From NCBI GenBank assembly GCA_016784945.1, contig JADHTP010000158.1, positions 1-7,295 on the forward strand: a stretch of 7,295 bases of DNA, in the 5' to 3' direction. The notes below the pieces were generated by a model that had not been told where the DNA came from, ran no database searches, and worked only from the letters and a program-made list of their open reading frames with translations. The position numbers and the translations under genes were made by a program. Of the stretch, positions 1 through 5,621 are shown in pieces. The stretch is from Deltaproteobacteria bacterium (GTDB taxonomy: Bacteria; Myxococcota_A; UBA9042; DTJE01). The first letter of the stretch is position 1. Each line of letters starts with the position of its first letter.

Positions 1-4
1 AGTT

Positions 5-10
5 AGGAGG
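5..10 (+). promoter_or_regulatory. Shine-Dalgarno site of the TolQ/ExbB-family gene
   Basis: AGGAGG lies 10 bases before the ATG at 21. The motif is complete; the spacing is at the long end of normal. It fixes the start of the first gene. The promoter itself is outside the window. Confidence 0.75.
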
Positions 11-20
11 AACGTAACCC

Positions 21-704
21 ATGTTTGAGTTTATCGGGACAGCATTCGACAAGGGTGGTGGAAACATGTTCATCATCCTGGCGACCTTCGTGTTCCTGCT
101 GGGCCTGCTGGTGGAAAGGATCGTGGTCCTTTACTTCAAGTCCAACGTGGACAAGGAAGGATTCACCAAGGTGCTTACCAAGCACATCCTCAGCGGTGAC
201 CTCAAGGGCGCTCTCAAGCTGTGCTCCATCTCGAATTTCCCGCTGGCGCGTATCCTCCATGCCGGGCTCATGAAGGCCAAGGAGAGCGACGAGGCGGTGC
301 AGGCTGCACTGGACGAGGCCGCGCTGCGCCAAATGCCACTCATCGAGAAGCGCACCGGGTTCCTGGCCATGATCGGAAACGTGGCCGTGCTAATGGGTCT
401 CCTCGGGACCATCATGGGCCTGATCCACGCGTTCGGCGCGGTGGCCGAGGCCGATGCCTCGTCCAAGGCGACGGAGCTGGCCGGTGGTATTTCCGAAGCC
501 ATGTACAACACGGCATTCGGACTCGCCGTGGCCATCCTGGCCATCATTGCCTATGGTTTCCTCCAGGCCAAGAGCCAGGCCCTCTCCGACGACATCAACG
601 AAACCACCGTGACCATGCTCAACCTGATCACGGCCAATCGTGACAAGTTCGGTGACGGTCCCTCCAAGTCCCGCGGAGGGGACGACGAGGCAGACGAGGA
701 ATAG
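21..704 (+). CDS. MotA/TolQ/ExbB proton channel family protein
   Basis: This is the channel subunit of a proton-motive-force driven motor in the inner membrane; in this family a pentamer of the channel protein surrounds TolR/ExbD transmembrane helices and converts proton flow into movement of a periplasmic partner. The 227-residue protein has the family's three-helix layout: one hydrophobic segment near residues 15-38, a charged cytoplasmic region, then two more near 117-140 and 160-182. The conserved stretches are visible: LLGTIMGLIHAF (127-138) in helix 2 and GISEAMYNTAFGLAVAI (156-172) leading into helix 3. The length matches TolQ/ExbB. The C-terminal tail is very acidic (DDEADEE). Two ExbD/TolR genes follow on the same strand. 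Whether it serves a Tol-Pal, TonB or gliding-type machine cannot be decided from sequence alone, so no symbol is given. Confidence 0.95.
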   Translation: MFEFIGTAFDKGGGNMFIILATFVFLLGLLVERIVVLYFKSNVDKEGFTKVLTKHILSGDLKGALKLCSISNFPLARILHAGLMKAKESDEAVQAALDEAALRQMPLIEKRTGFLAMIGNVAVLMGLLGTIMGLIHAFGAVAEADASSKATELAGGISEAMYNTAFGLAVAILAIIAYGFLQAKSQALSDDINETTVTMLNLITANRDKFGDGPSKSRGGDDEADEE

Positions 705-709
705 CCCTA

Positions 710-739
710 ACGGTGCCCTGTTCCTGGTTGTTGCACCGT
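710..739 (+). other. Small inverted repeat between channel gene and first ExbD gene
   Basis: ACGGTGC (710-716) and GCACCGT (733-739) form a perfect 7-base stem with a 16-base loop. It lies in the 57-base gap, just before the Shine-Dalgarno AGGAGG at 751-756. No T-run follows, so it is not a terminator. It could be an mRNA stability or processing hairpin that sets subunit ratios; this is inference, and a chance repeat is possible. Confidence 0.3.
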
Positions 740-761
740 ACGGAAACCTGAGGAGGCTTGA

Positions 762-1250
762 ATGGGTGGTGTCTCTGAGCCAATCCCTGGAGGGAAAGGC
801 GGCAAGAAGCCCGTCAACGTCGAGTTGAACCTTGTCCCGTTCATCGACCTGCTGGTCGTCTGCATCACGTTCCTCCTGTTGACGGCGGTCTGGACCCAGA
901 CCGGTCGGATCAACATCGACCAGTCCGTACAGAAACCCCAGCAGGAAAAGCCCAAGGAGCCTCCGAAGAGGCTCACCATCATGATCGACAAGAAGGGCTA
1001 TACCATGAAGTGGGCCGAGGAACGGCCCGAACCCATGATGGTGGCCGGGGGCAAGTATCCCATCGAGGCCCTGACCAAACGGCTGGAAGGCATGAAGGAG
1101 ACCCTCCCCAAGGACCCCCGCATCGTGGTGGCCCCGGAGGACTCCATCGCCTATGCCGAGATGATACTGGTCATGGATGCTCTCATGGGCCTTGAGATGG
1201 ACAACATCATGGTGGCCGACGCGGCGTCGGTGATCGGGGAAATGATGTAA
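762..1250 (+). CDS. ExbD/TolR family biopolymer transport protein (first copy)
   Basis: This is an ExbD/TolR-type subunit: a single transmembrane helix that sits in the TolQ/ExbB channel and carries the proton-binding aspartate, followed by a periplasmic domain. The 162-residue protein has a glycine/lysine-rich cytoplasmic N-terminus, the family signature NLVPFIDLLVV with Asp29 in the helix (about residues 24-44), a proline/lysine-rich linker (57-70), and a compact alpha/beta periplasmic domain (71-162) ending at YAEMILVMDALMGL and a short tail. AGGAGG at 751-756 precedes ATG at 762 and decides the start. It follows the channel gene by 57 bases and precedes a second, clearly different ExbD by 42 bases. 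Closest role: partner of the channel protein at 21-704. Confidence 0.93.
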   Translation: MGGVSEPIPGGKGGKKPVNVELNLVPFIDLLVVCITFLLLTAVWTQTGRINIDQSVQKPQQEKPKEPPKRLTIMIDKKGYTMKWAEERPEPMMVAGGKYPIEALTKRLEGMKETLPKDPRIVVAPEDSIAYAEMILVMDALMGLEMDNIMVADAASVIGEMM

Positions 1251-1292
1251 TCAGAGGCATGGCCGCTCACGGCGGCAGGCACGGAGGACGAT

Positions 1293-1892
1293 ATGCCCAT
1301 CAAAGTTCCGGGCAGCAGGGCCGGGTCGAGCATTCACCTCACGGGTCTGAAAGTGGGGATCAAGGGGGGGAGCGGACGTAACGTCCTCGTCAACCTCAAC
1401 CTGACCCCCATGATCGACATGTTCGTCATCCTGCTGGTCTTCCTGCTTATGGTCTTTTCGGCATCCGGCGAAATCCTGTTTGCCCAGAAGGACATCCAAC
1501 TGCCCAAGGCCTTTGCCAGCAAGCCCCTGGTGCGCGTTCCCATCATCGGCATCTCGATGGACGTGATCCTGTTCGAAGGCCTCAAGGTGATGTTCACCAA
1601 CGGCGTCAGCGAAAAGAACTATCCCGACCTCAAGCTTCCCGAGTTGACAAAAGTTCTGAAGTCTTCCCGGGCCGCGTTCCTGCGGGAACACCCCATGCCC
1701 GTCGATCGGGACAAGGCCATCAAGTGGTTCGAGAATTCGAAGCAGATCATCATCCAGGCGGATAACGGCGTGCCCTTCGAAGTGATCCGGATGGTCATGA
1801 CCACCGCGGCCCACGAGGGCTATTCCGCCATCAATTTCGCCGTGGTTCCCGGAAAGTCCGCCCTGGACGACGTCATCAAGAACGCTACATAG
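1293..1892 (+). CDS. ExbD/TolR family biopolymer transport protein (second copy)
   Basis: This is a second TolR/ExbD-type subunit of 199 residues, longer than the first copy and not a recent duplicate of it. The helix signature NLTPMIDMFVILLVF carries the proton-path aspartate at Asp42 (helix about 37-58). After it comes a periplasmic region with an insertion-like segment around residues 100-150 that has no counterpart in the shorter copy, then a typical C-terminal part, VPFEVIRMVMTTAAHEGYSAINFAVVPG (roughly 160-187). GGAGGA at 1283-1288 precedes the ATG at 1293. Both ExbD copies keep the aspartate, so both may be functional in one channel. The extended periplasmic part suggests it contacts a different partner from the first copy. 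A 5-base stem (1262-1266 with 1272-1276) lies in the gap before it. Confidence 0.93.
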   Translation: MPIKVPGSRAGSSIHLTGLKVGIKGGSGRNVLVNLNLTPMIDMFVILLVFLLMVFSASGEILFAQKDIQLPKAFASKPLVRVPIIGISMDVILFEGLKVMFTNGVSEKNYPDLKLPELTKVLKSSRAAFLREHPMPVDRDKAIKWFENSKQIIIQADNGVPFEVIRMVMTTAAHEGYSAINFAVVPGKSALDDVIKNAT

Positions 1893-2064
1893 GAACCTGC
1901 CGCGCATTGTCGTTCTACTGCGGTTCCGACTGCATCCCTGGATACATCGTCGGTTCCCCCGCTCCTTGCCTGCAGGGCGCATCCGAAACCTCGTGACGAA
2001 CGCACTCCACGGCAGGTTGTCAGCCATGAATCCACATCAGGCATCGGTCAGGGGAGAACAGGTG
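1893..2064. other. Convergent intergenic gap without a canonical terminator
   Basis: The 172 bases separate the plus-strand ExbD gene from the minus-strand gene that ends at 2065. GGAACC (1892-1897) overlaps the ExbD stop codon and pairs with GGTTCC (1922-1927). CGGTTCC also occurs as a direct repeat at 1921 and 1951. Neither strand shows a GC-rich stem followed by a T-run, so a factor-dependent end is likely. No convincing gene is seen here. Confidence 0.4.
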
Positions 2065-3093
2065 TCAGTCGGGTGAGATGGAGCCGCCGGAGTCTACGTC
2101 CGTGCCGCCGCGCACCACGTGAAGGGGAGGGGAGAGGGTTCTTCCCTCCCAGGTGAGGGCACGCAGGTCTTCCTCGTTGGTTATCAGGGGCTTCACCTTG
2201 ATGGAATCCTTGCCAGTCCACTCTACCGACAGGGTCCTTTCGAATATCTTTTCCAGGTTCTTTTTCACAAACAGTCCGTAATAGACGTCGAACACCTTGC
2301 GATGATCGGACAGGCCTCCGATGGAGATGGTGTCCCTGGACCAGAGGGCGTAGCCGCTGATCTTTTCACCGTATTTGCGATAACGGACGAACTGTCCCGT
2401 GAGAGGGGTCGGTTCCTCGTCATCCTCGCGTACGGGCGTCAACTGCAGCACGGGCACACCGGACAGTGATTCGGCCACGAAGAAGAGAGGGACGAGACGT
2501 CGGTAGTCCTCGATGTCGTTCAGGATGGCGCGGGCGTACACCACCACCCTTTGCGGAACGGACGCGGCCAGGATGCCCCGACCGGCGCCGTCTTCCAGTC
2601 CATGGAACTCCATCCTCTGTCCGGCCGCCACCACGACCACGGGGATCTCCATGACATCGGTGGGCTCTTCGGATGCGCCGTCGAAGAAGGTGAAAACCAC
2701 CTGTCCCGCAAGGCCCACCTCTTCGGGGATGACCACCATGTAATCGCAGTCGGGTTTCCGGATCACGTCCCGTCCGAAAGCCCGGAAGGCGAAACGGCGC
2801 GTCTCCTGAACCGACACCACCTCGCATTCCATGTTGACCCGGGTGCCGGCCATCAATTCGATGGGCCGGTAGGTCTGGTTGGGCCCCAGTTGCACCCGCA
2901 TGAACGGTTCCCCATCCAGGTGGGCAATGGTGATCTTGGGTTCCTCGAAGGCCTGGGACGTTTCCCAGGCGGGATACATCCAGAAGAAGGTCGTCACGGG
3001 AATGACCACCGCAAGCACCACCATCACGAGGATGGTCAACCGCTTGTTCCGTGGACGGGTGGCAACGACTTCGGGTTCGGGCAGGTCGTTCAT
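2065..3093 (-). CDS. Membrane-anchored periplasmic protein of unknown function
   Basis: I do not recognise the family. The 342-residue product starts with a short charged cytoplasmic tail (RPRNKR at 13-18), then one hydrophobic helix at about 19-40. By the positive-inside rule the remaining 300 residues face the periplasm. Residues about 50-155 look beta-rich, with alternating hydrophobics and two cysteines (90 and 116) that could pair; 170-260 is mixed, and 262-325 has a KKNLEKIFERTL helix followed by strand-like sequence. No catalytic motif is evident. The start at 3093 is chosen because GGGAGGA lies about ten bases upstream on the minus strand (near 3104-3110). The frame stays open upstream as far as 4158, but that part lies antisense to the transglycosylase and is not credible. 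It is transcribed divergently from the transglycosylase and convergently to the ExbD gene. Confidence 0.8.
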   Translation of the reverse strand: MNDLPEPEVVATRPRNKRLTILVMVVLAVVIPVTTFFWMYPAWETSQAFEEPKITIAHLDGEPFMRVQLGPNQTYRPIELMAGTRVNMECEVVSVQETRRFAFRAFGRDVIRKPDCDYMVVIPEEVGLAGQVVFTFFDGASEEPTDVMEIPVVVVAAGQRMEFHGLEDGAGRGILAASVPQRVVVYARAILNDIEDYRRLVPLFFVAESLSGVPVLQLTPVREDDEEPTPLTGQFVRYRKYGEKISGYALWSRDTISIGGLSDHRKVFDVYYGLFVKKNLEKIFERTLSVEWTGKDSIKVKPLITNEEDLRALTWEGRTLSPPLHVVRGGTDVDSGGSISPD

Positions 3094-3201
3094 CGGGGGT
3101 GTGTCCTCCCAGGTGTCTTCATGGGGCAGTCTATTATCTTTCAACGCCCGGCAAAAGCCATTCATTCTGTTCCGGTCCGACTTCTGGCATATAATGTTCC
3201 G
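3094..3201. promoter_or_regulatory. Divergent promoter region between the anchored protein and transglycosylase genes
   Basis: All signals for two opposite genes must fit in 108 bases. On the plus strand TATAAT at 3190-3195 is a perfect -10 hexamer, but no clear -35 is visible at 16-18 bases. On the minus strand GATAAT (3138-3133) is a possible -10, also without a good -35. Weak -35 boxes suggest that an activator or another sigma factor may be involved; this is inference. Confidence 0.4.
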
Positions 3202-3978
3202 GTGAAACCGACGCCGCACATTCCCGCCCTCCTGTTGTTCGTCGTGTCCTGCCTTGTGCCCGTCCAGGCCCCGGCGGAAACCTGGCATTGCGGGTTCAGG
3301 GACGGGGTGCCCGACTACCGGATCACGAAAGGGAAGCCGGCGCCTGGATGTCGCCTGATCAGCAAACCGCGCACCAGTCGATGGAGCGCGCCCGGCGCCA
3401 GATGCACCACGCGGCGCTACGGCAAGACACGGATACGCTGTTGTGAAAAGGACGGCATCCGGAGCTGCTTCGGACGGGACGTTGGCCGCAGGGCCGTTGG
3501 CGCGTCCACGGCGAATGTCCATGGAAGGAAGGACCGTTCGACGAAGGGCGGCGCGTCCGCCAACCCGGTCCCCGTGGGGGAAGTCTACGGCGGCACGGAA
3601 GACATGGACGTGATCATCGCGCGCGCCTCCACTGCGCACGAGGTTCCGAAGGCGCTCATCAAGGCGGTCATCTACATAGAATCCCGTTTCAATGCCGACG
3701 CGGTGTCGGCGGTGGGCGCCCAGGGGCTCATGCAGTTGATGCCCGTGACCGCCGACTACCTGGACGTGAGCGACCCCTTCGATCCGGAACAGAACGTGAT
3801 GGCCGGCACTCGGTTGCTCCGTCGGCTTGCCAACCGTTACGACGGTGACCTTGAACTGACGCTGGCGGCCTATTACGCCGGCCCCAACGCAGTGAAACGG
3901 GCAGGGGGCATCCCAACCGACCAGTGTGCTTCCTACGTGGGAAAAGTCATCGAACAATACCGTGAATATTCCCAATGA
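3202..3978 (+). CDS. Secreted lytic transglycosylase (SLT domain) with cysteine-rich N-terminal segment
   Basis: The enzyme cleaves the glycan strands of peptidoglycan between MurNAc and GlcNAc, leaving 1,6-anhydro ends, in the periplasm. The 258-residue protein has a signal peptide (hydrophobic core 8-20; possible cleavage after APA at 25, though VVSC at 14-17 also fits a lipobox). Residues 28-90 hold six cysteines (30, 50, 68, 80, 81, 89). The catalytic domain spans about 135-255: catalytic Glu160 in IESRFN, GAQGLMQLMP (172-181) and AYYAGPNAV (223-231), all standard for the Slt/MltC-like family. The GTG start at 3202 is preferred because it begins a normal signal peptide. An in-frame ATG at 3121 is possible, but the 26 codons after it are mostly A/T at the third base, unlike the gene, and would put a long tail before the signal peptide. 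No Shine-Dalgarno precedes the GTG. Confidence 0.9.
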   Translation: MKPTPHIPALLLFVVSCLVPVQAPAETWHCGFRDGVPDYRITKGKPAPGCRLISKPRTSRWSAPGARCTTRRYGKTRIRCCEKDGIRSCFGRDVGRRAVGASTANVHGRKDRSTKGGASANPVPVGEVYGGTEDMDVIIARASTAHEVPKALIKAVIYIESRFNADAVSAVGAQGLMQLMPVTADYLDVSDPFDPEQNVMAGTRLLRRLANRYDGDLELTLAAYYAGPNAVKRAGGIPTDQCASYVGKVIEQYREYSQ

Positions 3979-4061
3979 AAACCGCGACCTGACAGCTTCT
4001 CCGGTAACCATCAGGAACGCCTCGAACGAAGCCCGAAGCCCTGCCGAAGCCCCCAGGAACG

Positions 4062-4153
4062 AGGACTTCCCCCAAAACTGAAAGGTGAAAGCGGAAAACG
4101 ACGGAGATTCTATAGGGACAGGATTTCCCGTAAGTGAAAATGGGGGAAGTCCT
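4062..4153. repeat. Inverted repeat and third motif copy (AGGAYTTCCC cluster)
   Basis: The outer arms, 4062-4073 and 4142-4153, are perfectly complementary over 12 bases with 68 bases between them. The inner copy, 4120-4129, differs from the left arm by one base over ten. In RNA it can pair with the right arm as well (ten pairs, one being U-G, 14-base loop). The right arm can therefore join either of two partners. The cluster ends 12 bases before the bamD -35 box, so it could equally be a set of DNA binding sites. The function is not known. Confidence 0.55.
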
Positions 4154-4165
4154 GCCACGAACCAG

Positions 4166-4195
4166 TTGACAGCGACCTCGTCTCACTGGTATCAT
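4166..4195 (+). promoter_or_regulatory. Sigma-70 type promoter for the bamD-carD-purF operon
   Basis: TTGACA (4166-4171) is a perfect -35 hexamer. It is followed after 18 bases by TATCAT (4190-4195), five of six matches to the -10 consensus, and TGG directly before it gives an extended -10. Transcription would start near 4202, leaving a leader of about 20 bases before the GTG at 4221, just enough to hold the Shine-Dalgarno AGGAG at 4208-4212. Confidence 0.75.
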
Positions 4196-4220
4196 GCGTG
4201 CGCCCGTAGGAGTGTCTTGA

Positions 4221-5039
4221 GTGCTCTGTCGCGCCGAAAGACTGGTTTTACCGTTGGCATTCGTGCTGCTCGCCTCGGGGTGCACGACTGGTGGTCGGCA
4301 GGTCACCGCGACAAAGGTCACGACCCTGTCGCAGGCCAGACAGAACTACCTCGTGGGTCTGGCGGCTCTCAAGGAAGCGGACTACATCAGGGCATCGGCA
4401 GCTCTCCGCAAGGTTGCCAGGGGCCCTTCCTACATCGTGTACACGCCCCTGGCCCGGTTGAGACTGGCCGACGCGCTCATGTTCGAGGAACGTTTTCAGG
4501 AGGCCGCGGAATCTTATCGTGCTTTTACCCAGACCGCAGTTGGTGACCCCAATCTCCATTACGCCCTGTTCCGGCTGGCCCAGGCCACGGTGAAGTCCAT
4601 GCCGGCGGACTTCTTCCTCATACCTCCGGCCGACCGCCGCGACCAGCGGCCCGTGCGGGCAGCCATCCGGTCGTTGAACCGGTTCCTGTCCAGGTTCCCG
4701 AACAGCCCCTTCGTGGTGGAGGGCCTCCGGCTCCTGGACCAGATGGTGGCCATTGCCAGCTCATTCGAGATGGAGGTCGCCAATTTCTACATTACCCGGG
4801 ACCGTCCCAAGGGGGCGGTCAACCGGTTGCGTCGTCTCATGGAGGACATCCCCAGGACGGCGTCACGGGAAGAGACACGACTGGCCCTGGCCTCCGCGCT
4901 GGCGGCCGCCGGCGACAAGGAGGGCCTGGCCAGGGAATGCAATGCCTATCGAGATCGTTTCCCCGGGGGGCGCATGATGGGCACTATGAACGAGTTGTGC
5001 GTTGAAGCAGACCTCCCGGCGCCCGCGACGGCGCCGTGA
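4221..5039 (+). CDS. bamD: Outer membrane assembly lipoprotein BamD (YfiO/ComL family)
   Basis: BamD is the essential lipoprotein partner of BamA in the complex that folds beta-barrel proteins into the outer membrane. The 272-residue product has a lipoprotein signal with lipobox ASGC and lipidated Cys21. The mature part is a run of TPR-like helix pairs: about 40-66, 75-104, 112-126 with 144-158, 164-191, then 195-212. The BamD hallmarks are in order: a repeat with paired A-x-x-x-F/Y positions, PPADRRDQRPVRAAI (135-149), RFPNSPF (158-164), and EMEVANFYITR (183-193) with AVNRL after it. The length is typical. GTG at 4221 is the first in-frame start, because a stop codon occupies 4218-4220; AGGAG lies 8 bases upstream. 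It opens an operon, with carD 23 bases downstream. Confidence 0.9.
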   Translation: MLCRAERLVLPLAFVLLASGCTTGGRQVTATKVTTLSQARQNYLVGLAALKEADYIRASAALRKVARGPSYIVYTPLARLRLADALMFEERFQEAAESYRAFTQTAVGDPNLHYALFRLAQATVKSMPADFFLIPPADRRDQRPVRAAIRSLNRFLSRFPNSPFVVEGLRLLDQMVAIASSFEMEVANFYITRDRPKGAVNRLRRLMEDIPRTASREETRLALASALAAAGDKEGLARECNAYRDRFPGGRMMGTMNELCVEADLPAPATAP

Positions 5040-5050
5040 GGCTGGACGGC

Positions 5051-5060
5051 AGGAGGTGAT
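5051..5060 (+). promoter_or_regulatory. Near-perfect Shine-Dalgarno site of carD
   Basis: AGGAGGTGAT gives ten consecutive bases complementary to the usual 3' end of bacterial 16S rRNA, with six bases between AGGAGG and the ATG at 5063. It is by far the strongest ribosome site in this operon, and it decides the start. Confidence 0.85.
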
Positions 5061-5062
5061 AA

Positions 5063-5587
5063 ATGTTGGGCGGTACCTTCCGTGTTGGTGACCGCGCGGT
5101 CTATCCCGCGCACGGAGTGGCCGAAATATGCGGCATCGAGAGCCGGGAAGTGTCCGGCAATCAGCAGACCTTCTACATGCTGAGATTGCTGAACTCCGAC
5201 CGTCGCATCATGGTCCCCCTGAGCAAGGTTCCCAGCGTGGGATTGCGCCAGGTGATTCCATGCGACGAGGTTCCCGATGTCTTCGAACTGTTGAAGACCA
5301 AGCCGGGCCGCCTCGGCCGGCAGAACTGGAACCGGCGTTACAGGGGCTATATCGAAAAACTGAAAAGCGGCTCGGTCTACGATGTGGCCGAGGTGATGAG
5401 GGATCTCTACCTGCTCAGGTACCAGAAACCCCTGTCCTTCGGCGAAAGGAAGCTGCTCGACACGGCCAAGGAACTCCTGGTCAAGGAGCTTTCCGTGGCC
5501 ACTGATGACCCGGAGAACAAGGTCGAAGAGGAAATCCAGTTGATTTTTCCGCCTCCGCCGGACGAGGAACAGCCCGCCGGAGAATAG
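5063..5587 (+). CDS. carD: CarD/CdnL family RNA polymerase-binding transcription regulator
   Basis: CarD/CdnL proteins bind the RNA polymerase beta subunit and stabilise the open complex, notably at rRNA promoters. The 174-residue protein starts with the Tudor-like polymerase-interacting domain (FRVGDRAVYPAHGVAEI at 6-22, through about 65, including RIMVPLSKVPSVGLR). A helical DNA-binding domain follows (about 70-145). Trp89 in RQNWNRRYRGY sits where the conserved tryptophan (Trp85/86 in the Mycobacterium and Thermus proteins) wedges into the minor groove next to the -10 element. The motifs KLKSGSVYDVAEVMRDLYLL and LSFGERKLLDTAKELLVKEL are family-typical. The C-terminal tail is acidic with four prolines in a row (163-166). 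The length fits stand-alone CdnL rather than the HMGA-fused Myxococcus CarD. It is the middle gene of the bamD operon. Confidence 0.95.
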   Translation: MLGGTFRVGDRAVYPAHGVAEICGIESREVSGNQQTFYMLRLLNSDRRIMVPLSKVPSVGLRQVIPCDEVPDVFELLKTKPGRLGRQNWNRRYRGYIEKLKSGSVYDVAEVMRDLYLLRYQKPLSFGERKLLDTAKELLVKELSVATDDPENKVEEEIQLIFPPPPDEEQPAGE

Positions 5588-5621
5588 CCACTAGACCCAC
5601 TCGACACCGGCGGAAACCCCG

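Larger units (their letters stand above)
3979..4220. other. 242-base gap with repeats, alternative stems and the bamD promoter
   Basis: No gene is supported here. Just after the transglycosylase stop, GCG-A-CCTGA (3984-3992) can pair with TCAGG-AA-CGC (4011-4020), with no T-run after it. CGAAGCC occurs three times (4027-4033, 4034-4040, 4045-4051). AGGACTTCCCCC (4062-4073) and GGGGGAAGTCCT (4142-4153) form a perfect 12-base inverted repeat. A further near-copy, AGGATTTCCC (4120-4129), lies between them. A sigma-70 type promoter occupies 4166-4195. Confidence 0.6.

Noticed and set aside
1251..2027. Minus-strand open frame of 258 codons
   Set aside because: Most of it is antisense to the second ExbD gene, with composition rich in His, Asp and Gly typical of a shadow; no ribosome site was seen.
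2551..3201. Upstream extension of the transglycosylase frame that would give a 475-residue protein
   Set aside because: It lies antisense to the anchored protein, is histidine- and glycine-rich as is usual for shadow frames, and would bury the signal peptide in the middle.
3576..3585. GGGGGAAGTC inside the transglycosylase gene, resembling the right arm at 4142
   Set aside because: It is explained by codons for Val-Gly-Glu-Val in a coding region and lacks the last matching bases; it is probably coincidence.
4062..4153. Miniature transposable element bounded by 12-base inverted ends
   Set aside because: The bases flanking the two arms show no target-site duplication, and the interior holds a third motif copy, which fits a regulatory region better.
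4120..4153. Intrinsic terminator for the transglycosylase gene
   Set aside because: The ten-pair stem is followed by GCCACGAACC, not a T-run, and it lies over 140 bases after the stop codon.
3094..4158. Upstream extension of the minus-strand open frame that would give a 697-residue protein
   Set aside because: It lies antisense to the transglycosylase, whose motifs are certain, while the good ribosome site and membrane anchor support a start at 3093.
4085..4546. Plus-strand open frame of 153 codons
   Set aside because: It overlaps bamD in another frame, has no ribosome site, and crosses the bamD promoter and lipoprotein signal.
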